Shown one piece after another: positions 12,239 through 22,432 of a stretch of 64,000 nucleotides of DNA. The notes below the pieces were generated by a model. The model was given only the letters and a program-made list of their open reading frames with translations, was not told the DNA's origin and made no database searches. Within the stretch, counting starts at the first letter, position 1. The number at the start of each line of letters is the position of its first letter. Origin of the DNA: Pinus tabuliformis (lineage: Eukaryota > Streptophyta > Pinopsida > Pinales > Pinaceae); the NCBI GenBank assembly GCA_031772625.1, contig CM062805.1:515448102-515512101 (forward strand). Reading direction: 5' to 3'. Both the position numbers and the translations under genes were made by a program.

Positions 12239-12243
12239 CCTTC

Positions 12244-13070
12244 TCTGTAGTTTCCTCATTGTAACTTCTTTTCCTGTATGTTGTTGTATGCGTTTTACAT
12301 TTTAAGATGACTATGTCTCATGCTATCAATGTTTATACATTTATTTAGGTTAATTCACTAGATTTTAATTTGCTTTTGCTTAGCAATGGATAGTATCATT
12401 CAATGGCAAGAAGAGATGGTAGGAATATTGTAGTTCCAGTTTCTGTCTCCCTACTTTCATTCTAGATGAGTATGGTGGCAAAGACTGCTTCTCTATTGTA
12501 AATGGTCTATGTTTCACTGCTGCATAAACAAATTCATACATTAATGTATCCTTATTTAATATTTCGGAATGAAGAATTTTTTCGGTGTCTAACCAGTATC
12601 ACCTTAATTTATCTTCCCACTCTTCGAGATGGTCCAAAATCGGTACAGGGGCTTCCCTGTAAAAGATTTCTCTTCTATCGCCTATGGTGCCCAACAACAA
12701 AAGGGATTGTTGATCCAAGTCTTACAATCGGATATAATATGATGATGATTTGTTCTAGTCAAGCTGAAAATAAATATAACCAATAGAACAAAAATTGAAC
12801 TCACCAAGAATAGATCTATATTCATGGCCTACACATTATGTGTAATGACATTGTTACAAAGTCTTGCTTTAGGCGAATTAGAACCATCTCATTTAACTTG
12901 TATTTCTTGTCAACAACATCGTTTCTCTTCTTCATAGTTTGCTAAAGCACATGGCTTTTGTGATTTCCTCATCATCTTCCTTTCTTTAGGTTCCTTCATG
13001 CTTTCGTTGTATGTCATAAGTTATTGGTTCAACATATAGAAACTTATATGGCAACTTCATTGTTTTTCTT
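12244..13070. other. Spacer between Gypsy 1 and the Helentron domains
   Basis: No recognised protein. It may be 5' untranslated or terminal sequence of the Helentron, since Gypsy 1 inserted only 0.8 kb from the first OTU-like exon. A pyrimidine-rich stretch ending in TTTACAG at 13070-13076 resembles a splice acceptor directly in front of the OTU-like reading frame. Confidence 0.5.
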
Positions 13071-13443
13071 TACAGAGTCTACTTCCTGATATGCCTTGAA
13101 CAAGGTGACATAGAAGCACTGGAATTATTTAATTACGAGCTAGCACCTGATATCCTGTTTCAGCTTCATGGAATTTTTGATGTCGAAACATATTTGCAAA
13201 GAATGCGTCTTCCCGCTTCAAATGGTCCTATTGAGAATGAATGAGGACTATGGGGAGACACATTTTGCATATGTTGGCTAACGAAATGGTTGAATTTATC
13301 AATAGGAATTTGGTCATTAACAAAAAAAAAGGTATTTGCTATTCAATTCAAACAAAATGACAAATCCATTGCATATATTGTTCCATGATGAGAACCCCTA
13401 TAATGGGCACTATGAACCATTGTTGTACAAAAAAGTAGCTCAA
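13071..13443 (+). pseudogene. OTU-like cysteine protease domain 1 (C-terminal half)
   Basis: The first stretch (13071-13241) reads ...GDIEALELFNYELAPD... to PIENE, then a TGA at 13242 directly before GLWGD. The WG(D/G) signature is typical of the OTU core strand-helix. Two frame changes follow (LANEMVEFINRN in a second frame, then PLHILFHDENPYNGHYEPL in a third). The His of NGHYEPL matches the catalytic His of OTU peptidases, which is followed by an aromatic residue. The catalytic Cys would lie upstream and was not found; a splice acceptor-like TTTACAG at 13076 suggests an earlier exon. OTU peptidases cleave ubiquitin-like linkages or viral/transposon polyproteins. The family call is moderately sure; the role in the element is unknown. 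Confidence 0.6.
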
Positions 13444-13614
13444 TCAATTGTAATATGCAATCAATACCTTTATCCTCCCTGCAAAGATCTACAAACCTAT
13501 TGGGAAATAATGAATGATAAAATGCAAGGCCATATATTGTATAAAGCAACAAACACTATATCCATTTGGGGAGATAGCATGTTCTTTGCACTTTGTCATT
13601 TGATTGCACCTTAA
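13336..13614 (+). pseudogene. End of OTU 1 and start of OTU 2 in one frame
   Basis: A 92-codon open frame. Residues 11-30 carry the OTU 1 catalytic-His block (GHYEPL, His at residue 25). Residues 31-75 form a linker. Residues 80-90 (SIWGDSMFFALC) resemble the OTU N-terminal motif GD(G/S)NCLFxAL, but the catalytic Cys position is replaced or lost. The stop at 13612-13614 is followed in the same frame by FDVESLRLYIVQSF, which fits the OTU helix after the Cys. This frame physically links the two OTU-like domains, so they lie in tandem. Confidence 0.6.
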
Positions 13615-13998
13615 TTTGATGTAGAATCTTTAAGACTTTATATTGTGCAATCATTCTGCAATTCACTCATGTGTAATGTAAACACTGCATTGCATTGTCA
13701 ACAAAAATATCTATCAAAAGATGTCATAAAATCTCAAAACAAAAAGTTGCAAATTGGCAAACATACCTTATCAATATGGCAATGCCATTTGAAAAAGGTG
13801 GAATAGAAGGTGGGGCATTTTGTTTGCAATGGGCAACAATATTATTCAAAGTAAACATACAGGAATGGTCATCTGTAACTAGGAGCATTGTCAATTACTA
13901 CCAATGCAACAACTTCTCAAGTCAAACATACAATATAGTGTCATTTGAAATAGATGCATTTCACACCCATTACGCACCTTTGTCAATAGACGGACATA
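13558..13998 (+). pseudogene. OTU-like cysteine protease domain 2
   Basis: Begins with GDSMFFALC in the previous frame and continues after a frame change in the 180-codon frame 13695-14237. WQTYLINMAM (residues 21-30), GGIEGGAFCLQWATILFKVN (35-54), TYNIVSF (78-84) and FHTHYAPL (89-96) follow the OTU order: helix, WG(G/D) strand, central strand, catalytic His followed by Tyr (residues 92-93). The canonical Cys is not seen, so this domain is decayed or was non-catalytic. The part of the frame after residue 100 has no recognised domain. Confidence 0.62.
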
Positions 13999-14298
13999 AC
14001 AACAGAAGCAATGTACATTGTCAAATTCTTCCAATAGAAACAACGTCATTGCACATGCAACGTGGACCTATGTCAAAAATTGCACATGTGCATGAAGACA
14101 AATTGCAATATGATATTACGCCAATGACAAAAGATAGAAATAATAGGGTAAATGTATGTATATTAAAACAACGATCACAGTTACAGACAATAAATAATAA
14201 AAATTTGTGCAAACAAAAATCACAAAATAAAAAATAATTTCTTATCTAAGAAAAACCCTATAACAATTTACCTAGCCAACATAGAGGACACACCTAAA

Positions 14299-14365
14299 CA
14301 AAAATGTCCAGTATGTAAACAATCGAAGTTGCACAAGAATATGGAGAGGATTGGAAAAGACTTCG

Positions 14366-14410
<45 letters not shown>

Positions 14411-15328
14411 CTAAAAAACATAGAAATATGCCCAACAAAGTAATTTGCAAGGTTTGTAAAACAACACTTCGAAATGGAAAATTGCCACAATTTGCTGTAC
14501 CTGAGAACATTAGGCGAAACAAACCATTGCCAACTGTAACCACACTCTCAAAACTTGAAGAACGTCTTGTAGCATTAAGAATTGCATTTGCACAAATAAG
14601 ACAATGGAGCCACAAACGATCGCAGATGAGTTTAACAGGATCGATCATCAATGTTCCTGTCCAAACAGACATTGTTCAAACTGCACTGCCACAATCTATG
14701 GAAAACACAACAACAATTGTTGTTGCATTGAAAAGATGATTGGAATATAAAAATGCATTTCAAACAAGAAAAGTTTGTGTGCATATTGTCATGACATCAT
14801 TGAAGGAACTATGTTCTCGACACCTTTATATAGTTGAAAACATACACATAAATAAAAATTGGGATAGCATCCTAAAATCAACTACCTCAAACACTCCAAT
14901 TGAAAATAGTGACATTGAAGAAAAAGATCAAACAAGTAGCGATTCAGAAAAATGAAATGCCAACTGAAACATTGGTGCATGGATACATAGGATCCCAATG
15001 CATCCATGATTTACAAGACAAGCTCATCGAACTTGCCCCAGCTGAAAGCCAACGTCCCCTTGGAATTTTCAGATTCAAATATGCAGAAGAAATGAACTTT
15101 CCAACCCTCTATTTTGGAGACCCACTTGATGGTGACATTGTAGAAAGATTTTGCTACCAAAAAATTGCATAATGGGAGTTAATGCACCATAGTGGTGAAT
15201 TCTCTTACCACACAACAAACTTGTTTTTCAAAACGTTGCGAATAATAATTGAAAAAGTCCTTGCATGCATTTCAATAAGAATCAAAAAAAGGGAAATTAA
15301 AAGGAAGAAAGTTACTAGCAAACGACAT
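14299..15328 (+). pseudogene. Helentron Rep/Hel N-terminal region with CxxC fingers
   Basis: KCPVCKQSK at about 14302 and CKVCKTTLRNGKLPQFAVPE near 14450 are two CxxC knuckles. The second is the conserved start of Helentron/PIF1-like N-terminal domains. It continues with LSKLEERLVALRIAFAQIRQ, GSIINVPV, ALPQSM and VVALKR, then TGA at 14737-14739 and the same frame to 14955. A frame change leads to 14900-15172 (LAPAESQRPLGIF, AEEMNFPTLYFGD), TAA at 15170, then more of the same frame (WELMHHSGEFSYH). AEE-FPT-Y-FG is a known Helitron-like N-terminal signature. An (AT)n run at 14369-14406 encodes alternating Ile-Tyr inside this region. Confidence 0.85.
14369..14406. repeat. (AT)n microsatellite inside the Helentron reading frame
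   Basis: About 19 uninterrupted AT units. In the Rep/Hel frame it reads as an alternating Ile-Tyr run of about 12 residues without a stop. Most likely it expanded after the element decayed. Confidence 0.9.
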
Positions 15329-15590
15329 TAAATATAAACCAAACTTGGACAATATTCTTAAAAGTGACATTGGTTACATTAATTTTAAACACATAAGAAT
15401 TTCTCCTAATTACCTACAACAAATTAAGAAAAATATATTTTCCATGATATGTAAACAAGGCCCTCCAACGTTCTTCGTCACATTTACAAGTGCTGAACAT
15501 CGATGGGCTCCATTGGTCAACACATTGACCAAATTATATAGCAAGAGGAAAAAAAAAAACATATTGAAACAATTGAAGACTATCACATAG
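15309..15590 (+). pseudogene. Helentron Rep motif 1 region
   Basis: Contains GPPTFFVTFTSAEHRWAPL, which matches Rep motif 1 of the Helentron/animal-fungal Helitron type (GPPTFFLT-S-ADLRW) rather than the FITFTCN type of classical plant Helitrons. The frame ends at 15590. The next frame resumes with PVTCTRYYKHRINALKK before 15658, so a frame change separates motif 1 from motif 2. Confidence 0.88.
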
Positions 15591-15657
15591 ACTATCTCAT
15601 AAGAAACCAGTAACTTGTACTCGTTATTATAAGCATAGAATTAATGCCTTAAAAAAA

Positions 15658-16722
15658 ATGATAGCTGAAGAAAAAACATTCTTCGGAGAGATAGTTGATT
15701 ACTACTTTGTAACTGAATTTCAAAATAGAGGAAGTGAACATGAACATGGATTATTATGGGTAAAAAATGCACCAATATATGGAGTCAATAGTAATTCTGA
15801 CATTCAAAACTTCGTTGAAAATTACTTGACTTGTAGCACAGATCACCTTGATCCAGAGCTTGCAAAAATACATGAACACCACCATACAAGAATTTGCAAA
15901 AAGAGGAAAAACTCACATTGCAGATACAACTTCCCAATGCCACCGATGAGAAGCACAAAAGTTCTTGAACCAATTGCATTGGTGGATGAGACATTAAATG
16001 AAAAAGAAAAATTCATATATAACATCTTGGAAAAGAAAGAATATAATAGCAACAACACATTTGACGAGTTTTTGGATGAATTGCATCTAATTGAAATTGA
16101 TTACATCCTGGCAATACAAATTACATTGAAGCAACCAATGATTTTATTGCAACGAAAAAACTCACACACTTGGAATAATAGCTTTGCCACGAATATGTCA
16201 AATCTATGGAATGCAAATACTGATTCCCAATTTGTCCTTAATGCATATGCAGTTGCATCATATTGCACTTATTACATGACACAATTTGACAAATCAATGA
16301 CAAATGCATTTAAAAGGATAAGAAGAGAACATGAAAAGAGCAAGTTGAATGCTATTGAAATGATACGCTCATTGGGCAATGCTTTGCTTAATCTCCAACA
16401 GATCTCAGCTCAACAAGCAGTCCATATAATGCTTTCTCTTCCATTGAATCATAGTTCATGAGAATGCATATTCATGAACACAGCGCCAATGAACGAACAT
16501 GCATTTATCCTCAAACCATCGTTCTTGCTAAAACAAGAAGATGACAACTCTGAAAATGTCATATGTAGTTCCATTGTTGATTATTATATCTATCGACCTA
16601 ATGCTATTAAACATATATTCCTTGTTGAATTTGCTTCAATGTACAACAAAAATGGCACACCCATTTCGAAAAGAAAAAAAACCAAAAGTCATACGATTCG
16701 TGAAATACAAAAAACACATTGA
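15658..16722 (+). pseudogene. Helentron Rep HUH nuclease domain
   Basis: The first 267 codons carry FVTEFQNRGSEHEHGLLWV (residues 17-35), the HUH metal-binding motif, here His28-Glu29-His30 with Glu at the usually hydrophobic middle position. HEHHHTRICKKRK and CRYNFPMPPMRST follow, a block conserved in Helentron Rep proteins. NAYAVASYCTYYMTQFDKSM (residues 195-214) is motif 3 with the candidate catalytic tyrosines. TGA at 16459-16461 interrupts, and the same frame goes on to 16722 with IVDYYIYRP and FLVEFASMYN. The protein would nick and join one DNA strand during rolling-circle-like transposition. Confidence 0.9.
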
Positions 16723-17002
16723 CTATGAAAACTATTGCAGAGAAAAGCTTCTGCTATATGTGCCATTTGAAAAAAGTGAAAGTACATTGATAAAAAACTT
16801 GCTATCATGGGAAGCTGCTTATATCTTACATGACAACACAATAAAAACAAATGAGTCCAATTTCACTTATAATATCAACCCATTATGGGGTGATTTAGAA
16901 AATTCCATTCAAGACATCAAAAATAGCACCATAGATGCCACTGATACAATGAAAAAGCAAAGAACCATTGAAAAATTAGCAAAAAATATGACTTGGAAAT
17001 AG
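16541..17002 (+). pseudogene. Helentron linker between Rep and helicase
   Basis: After a frame change this 153-codon frame has KPKVIRFVKYKKHIDYENYCREKLLLYVPF near its middle, the conserved segment that precedes the PIF1 helicase in Helentrons (KPKIIR-V-Y...YYRE-L-LF-PW). The overlap with 16474-16722 in another frame shows the frame change lies in the A-rich run near 16675-16685. Confidence 0.8.
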
Positions 17003-17496
17003 ATTTACAACATTCCCATCACCATGAAAGAAAAAGACAACTAAATATCGGATTCCAGTTATCAGAGCATCCATTTCTCCTCACAAATGCAGAATATCGT
17101 AGATTAAGAAGAATGCTCAATAGAGAACAACAAGCAATTACCAAAGACATTGCAATGAAGAAGCGTATGGACATGTACAAAGCACTATATTTATTCTTGA
17201 CTGGAGGAGATGGAACTGGAAAAACATTCACAACAAAAGTAATCTTCCAAATGCTCATGCAACTTTATGATGCACATCATTCAACTGATCCTTTGAAACC
17301 AAAGGGTTTGATACTAGTATACACAGGCAAAGCTTCATATAATGCAGGTGGTACAACAGTCCACTTTGCACTACTTATGCCTTTTAACAAGTCTGCCCCC
17401 ACACCGCTTAGCAATGAAACATTGGACGCACTCGGAAAACTTTACGAGGAATTGAGACTAGTTTTCATTGATGAGGTTTCCCTACTTGGAAGTTGA
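16993..17496 (+). pseudogene. Helentron PIF1-type helicase, motifs I-II
   Basis: The 167-codon frame has QLSEHPFLLTNAEYRRL (PIF1 lead-in) and LFLTGGDGTGKT (Walker A, GGDGTGKT at residues 71-78; the usual form is GGAGTGKT/S). LKPKGLILVYTGKASYNAGG is motif Ia (residues 101-120). LRLVFIDEVSLLG is Walker B with Asp160-Glu161; the usual form is DEISM. TGA follows directly at 17494-17496, and the frame then changes. This is superfamily 1B, a 5'-to-3' DNA helicase. Confidence 0.92.
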
Positions 17497-17539
17497 TTCT
17501 TGTTTTGCATTGATGATTGATTGAGGAACACAAAACACG

Positions 17540-18560
17540 TCCAAATAAAAAAAAATTGGAAATGTCGATATCATTTTTTGTGGTGATCTCTATCAAGCAC
17601 AACCTATACAAGATTCCTTGATATTCAAACTACCTATTCTGAACAAACAACCAGTCCCATATGACTTCTGGCAAGAAAATGTAAAGTGCTTTGAATTGCA
17701 TATTACAATGCGTCAAACAGACAAGCAATTCATCTCAATATTGAATAGAATGCAAACAAACACTCAAACAGAAGATGATTTGCAATATTTGAACAAAATT
17801 TGTGTTAGACCTGCACCTATAGACCCCGCTTTCCCCTATCTTTTTTATAAAAATAAAGATGTCACTTTGCACAACAATAAAATGTTGTCAATTGTTCCTG
17901 GAGATGAGATTTTTATCAATGCAATCGATCAAGAAGAAGAAAACCATGGCAATTTCCCTTCCCATTTACATACTGCAACATTTCCTTCACAGATAGTTGT
18001 AAAATTAAACATGTTAGTTGAGATATATGCTAGAAATTACGATTCACAAGATGGCCTTGTCAATGGAGCAGATGGAATCATTAAAGCCTATACAAAAACA
18101 AATGAAATTGATATCATATGGATCAACTTCTTCGATGCAAACATAGGGCATTGCCAAGCAAAAAAATTGGCTCACTTCTATAGTCAAGGCATTTCCAAAG
18201 ATTGGATCCCCATATTGCGAATAGAAAAACCAATAACAATGCAAGCAAAAACAGGCTATATCAAAATACGAAAATAATTTCCTGTTCAATTGGCATGTGC
18301 TCGAACAATCCATAGATCACAAGGCCTTACTCTAGACAACCTTGCATTTGATCCTACTGGAATACGAACTCATGGATTAGTCTATACAGCCTTGTCTCGT
18401 GTTAGAAACATGCAATCCTTGTTCCTATTAAAACCACTAAAGAAAGAAAATTTCAAAGTAAAGCAGAAAATAGCAGTTGAAATGGACCGTCTACGACAAT
18501 TTGCAAAATGGGAACTAGATTACAATTATCAATCTTTTCATAGACATTTATGCACATCAG
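17540..18560 (+). pseudogene. Helentron PIF1-type helicase, motifs III-VI
   Basis: IIFCGDLYQAQPIQ is motif III (usual GD-QLPPV) near 17570. CFELHITMRQTDKQFISILN carries motif IV. The frame 17618-18277 ends with TAA at 18275 but stays the same beyond it. ACARTIHRSQGLTLD is motif V (18295-18340) and LVYTALSRVRNMQSLFL is motif VI (18375-18430). MRQ and HRSQG are textbook PIF1/RecD elements. One stop in 300 codons shows limited decay here. It runs without a frame change into the EEP nuclease. Confidence 0.92.
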
Positions 18561-19219
18561 TTTTCTCTCTAAACACTCACAACCTAGAAACTTATATCAA
18601 TGATGTCCTCAATGACTATGATCTAATGGACACTGATATTATGTGTTTATAGGAAACACATTTGAAACAAGAAATATTGCAATAAAAGTTCAAAACATTT
18701 AATTGCATATCAAGCCATTATAAATATGGATTGCTCACATGTTTTAAACAAAATATAAGAATTGTTGAGCATATGCAATTTCAAGAAGACAATGTAGAAT
18801 CATTGATGACAAATATCATTCTACATGGAATGCAAATTACAATTGTTAATGTTTATGCAACACCCTATGCCACATTGCCCAATATAGTAGATATTCTTGA
18901 AAAAACATTTTGCAATATATCTATTAGTAAACCAATAATCATCATAGGAGATTTCAATGTTAACATGTGTGAACATAACACTAGAACAAAGACAATAAAA
19001 GACTATATGCATAGCCACAACCTCCATTTCCTACTAGATACAAATAGCTATGTGCACACATCACACATTGATCATGTATGGTCTAACATAACAAACAACT
19101 ACAAGATTTACAAGCTAGATACATATTGGTCAGATCATGACACAATATGTCTCATAATGGACCATGTACATGCAGCTGAATCACATAACACATCAAACTC
19201 TTTCCATATCTACAATTAA
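18561..19219 (+). pseudogene. EEP (apurinic-like) endonuclease fused to helicase
   Basis: Same frame as the helicase C-terminus. SLNTHNLETYINDVLND and DTDIMCL start the EEP fold. The catalytic-Glu motif reads stop-ETHLKQ, the TAG at 18650-18652 replacing what is normally Gln in QETH. In 18731-19219, IIIIGDFNVN (residues 69-78), TSHIDHVWSN (110-119) and YWSDHDTICL (132-141) supply the GDFN, IDHV and SDH catalytic motifs. No reverse transcriptase follows, so it is not a LINE. A second stop (TAA near 18682) also interrupts. Helentrons are the Helitron group known to carry such a C-terminal nuclease. Confidence 0.92.
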
Positions 19220-19729
19220 TATCATTTTCTTTCCCCTTTTATTGTCATTGAAACTTAACCATTCGTTACTCTTCTTTTGCAAGCATCTATTGTATCCATA
19301 TCCAAAGAAACTACTAATGCAATTTCCTTTTCTCTTATACAACTAAAATGGATCAAAGCTCCAACGACCAAAAATGCAGAAGGCAAGTATATACATATAC
19401 TATTCAAAATATCAATTCATCAAATATATATATATAATTGCTTTTCATGTCTCCAATATCACTAGTTCCATTTTCCAATCATTATCATTTGCAATGAAAC
19501 AAATACCTTGCAGCCTTGAACAACAAATCAACACAACATTGGAGCAAGAAAAACAACTAACAAAAGAAGCAACAAGGCAAGTCAAGCCATGCCCATCACT
19601 TATTTCCACTTGTCACATTGTAATATACACATCAACATTGTTTCTTTGTAATTGACTCTAATTTGCTTCATATGTACACAGTTCAAATGCACCATCGACA
19701 ATTCCAATATCAACTGAAAAATTGAACAT

Positions 19730-21170
19730 CCGCAAAAATAAAAAATTATTCCATGGTGATGTAATGGTTGTGTATAACACATTCTTGACAAAGCACAAAA
19801 AAATCGTCAAATATCGCGTGCAGATCTAATTGATTAGCAAGGATTGATGACAGTGACATTGGTTGTTCCAAATGAACTCATCAAAAAACATAACCAAAAG
19901 ATCTTGCCAGGAAAAGGAATTGCACTGACAAATTTCCAGATTCTACCAAAAACAAATTACGACCGTGGTGACTGTGATCGCATTTTGTTATTAGACAACA
20001 CAAGCATTGTAGAAAACATCAGCCCAATCTATACAGAATACAAATTTGTTCCAAATGCAACAATAAAACAATTGGGAGAAAGCATAGAAACATTCCCAAT
20101 AGCAATAGTTGCAGCACTTGTCACAACAGCTCAAAAATTTGGCATGCAATATGCATTACAAATTAAAGATGGAAGTTCTCAACATGATATGGCCTCAGTA
20201 AGATGCTCTGCCTTACACCATTCACCCATAAGCTTTATGAATCTTTATTTATTTCCTTTATGCAATAACATGATTTCTTCTTTCTGTCCTTGATATCACA
20301 GCTGCAACTATTTGAAAACTTGTTTCCTATCTACAATGAAATTGAACAGAGACTGCAAAATGGAGAAATGTTGATTATGATTTTCAAAAACATAACAAAA
20401 AGAAAAGACCTCAAGGAAAAAACATTTCGTACAACACAGACCACATTCATCACAAATTTGAATACTGAAATAGAACAAGATCTCAGAAAACTAATTGACA
20501 GACAAAACCAGGTACATACATATACAATAATCTGTTTATTTTTAATTACACAATTACTTATTTTCCATTATACATTTACTCACTAGTTTTCTTTTCTAGC
20601 AGGTGCAAGGAACACTGTTGGTTGCAAATGCATATTCCACACCATTTGAACCTATGTGTGCACTTTGCAGTTGCCCAATCTCATCAACTGTAATGATAGA
20701 AGACATGTCAACATTTTGCACTAAATGCAAACAAAATACTCCACTTCTCTTTCTACATTGTATCAACTACATTATAAGAACTCCTGATAACAGCACATTA
20801 TGATGTTGCCTTAGAAACAGGCTAGTTTTAAAGCAATTGTTGCCAACATTAGCCCAAATGTCTTACCAAGAATATTTGCAAAAGAAAACAACAACAATTT
20901 ATATGCTGCGCAATCTCCAAGTTCAAGGTATCTTCACTCTAAATGGCGACAATGAGATTTTAGATACCGACCACAACAACAAGCAAAAGAAAATCTCAAC
21001 TAGCAAGTTTGTCTTCTCTCCCTAGGTAACAACTTCATTCTTTGACTTTCAGTGTTTAGTCATATAACAAAATTATTCAGTTTTTTATTTATACAAGCAT
21101 AATAAGCATTTTGTATTATCTCTCTCATTGCAGGCTTGGCCATTGTTAAAAAACAAGACTCTGTGATATC
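19730..21170 (+). pseudogene. RPA-like single-strand DNA-binding protein gene
   Basis: LFHGDVMVVYNTFL near 19748 begins the readable part. The 149-codon frame from 19844 has KILPGKGIALTNFQILPKTN and YDRGDCDRILLL, typical of the RPA1-like OB folds of plant Helitrons. Splicing is likely: intron 20198-20301 (GTAAGA...CACAG), intron 20512-20602 (GTACAT...TAGCAG) and 21026-21133 (GTAACA...TTGCAG). The first two join in phase 0. The exon at 20603 carries a CCCC zinc finger (Cys at residues 19, 22, 39 and 42), as in the RPA1 DNA-binding domain C. A stop in front of QGLMTV and a frame change after the zinc finger break it. It would coat single-stranded DNA during transposition. Confidence 0.85.
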
Positions 21171-22002
21171 ACAGAACTTAACAGCCCAATGCTGAAAGGA
21201 AAATGAACATGATAGTGAACAATTTCAAGTTTTTTTGTTCCAAATTTGATAAAACAATAGAAATGCTTTTACTGATACTATGGAAATCAAAAGGAATTAC
21301 TTTTTTTTTGACACTGATATTACTACAAAAATATTTATAACTTCTTTATTACATGTATGTTTTGAAAATTTCTAGTTTCAATTTGGTCTCTATAAATACT
21401 AGCTATCTACATTTTCTTGTTTTGTGTTATGTTTTGTACACTGGAAAAAAACATGCTGCCTATAATCTTAATTTGATTTTTAATGCTGCTATTGAGCTAC
21501 AACCTACTGCTTCTACACTTTAGCTTTTTGAAATTACCTAAAATCTGGCATCACAATGCTCCGTAATGGACGATTGTTCTATAAAGGAAGCAATCACATC
21601 ATAGAAAGAATAAATATTGACTAACCTTTTGCAACTTCCACATTTGTAGATGCCCTTGAAGTTAGTTTCATTGACTTTAAATGCAAACTTTGAAGAAATG
21701 ATTTATAAATTAGTAGTGTCTTAAATACATTATTAAAAACAATACTTGATTTCGTGATAGCCCTATATGTCTATTTGTTTAAGCTTTATTTTGGTTTTCA
21801 ACTTTCAAGTTCAGCTTCATTTTTAAGTTCAAAACAGATTTTTGTTCAACTTTGTGGCATGTTTCTCTTTCTATAATGAATGCGTAATAAGTAGATGAGT
21901 AGAGTATTATGATTGATAGCTCAGACACAAACTTGTTTAACTTCTGCCTATCTAGCTCTTCTTTAGCAATTTAATGTTGCTTTATTTTAATTGTTAGTGT
22001 GG
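21171..22002. other. AT-rich sequence downstream of the RPA-like gene
   Basis: No open frame of note and no terminal structure I can defend. The 3' end of the Helentron should lie here or further right. Confidence 0.5.
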
Positions 22003-22432
22003 GAAAATAGCCATTTTGGCTGTGATCTTAATAGCCAAATCTGATCTAAAAGTAAAAGCTTTTTCCAAATTTAAAAGTGTGCTCACATTGGGAAAAGTTG
22101 CATCATGTTTCATCACAAATGATTTGAGCAAAAAATTGTACTGTGTGATGTAATTTGTCTTCTGAATGGGGCCCTTTATTTCTGATCTCGCCAACATCTG
22201 TCACCAGGTATTTCTATCCTCTTCATTGCATGGAAAAGGCATATTTTATCCCTTCACTGCCAATCGTATTCAAGATTTCTAAAATAAACCATGCAACCTC
22301 TTCCATGTGGTCAGCCATACACTCCCACATTTATCCCATTGCATTATTTTGGGACAGATTTGTTGCTCACCTTTGTTTTCAGATCTCATGTGTGAAATCT
22401 CTTTTTATCTTTTGCATACTTTTCTAATTCTC
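22003..22432. repeat. Duplicated segment, copy A
   Basis: About 430 bp starting GAAAATAGCCATTTTGGC. It is repeated at 23138-23591 and continues at 30141-30295, where copy B is split by the Copia 2 insertion. Shared landmarks are TGATTTGAGCAAAAAATTG, TTTTATCCCTTCACTG and ACACTCCCACATTTATCCCA. Copy A has no Copia insertion and so shows the empty site. By eye, identity is about 85-90%. No coding family recognised. Confidence 0.88.

Larger units (their letters stand above)
13071..21170 (+). mobile_element. Helentron-type (Helitron2-like) transposon relic
   Basis: Domain order on the plus strand: two OTU-like cysteine protease domains, CxxC zinc fingers with a Helitron-like N-terminal region, Rep HUH nuclease, PIF1-type helicase, EEP (apurinic-like) nuclease in the same frame as the helicase, then an RPA-like gene with introns. 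A helicase-EEP fusion is the hallmark of Helentrons. Plain plant Helitrons have Rep/Hel plus RPA without EEP. About ten or more stops and frame changes interrupt the ORFs, so this copy is not autonomous. The boundaries given are those of recognisable coding sequence. I could not identify the true ends (no convincing terminal hairpin plus CTRR, or short terminal inverted repeats). Confidence 0.88.

Noticed and set aside
13336-13614. Independent host gene
   Set aside because: Its two ends match parts of two OTU-like domains of the transposon, so it is a slice of the element rather than a separate gene.
18731-19219. LINE nuclease fragment
   Set aside because: The frame is continuous with the PIF1 helicase and no reverse transcriptase follows; the Helentron explanation fits better.
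21171-22002. 3' terminal hairpin plus CTRR of the Helentron
   Set aside because: I saw no convincing stem followed by CTRR, and Helentron ends differ anyway. Without other copies the terminus cannot be placed.
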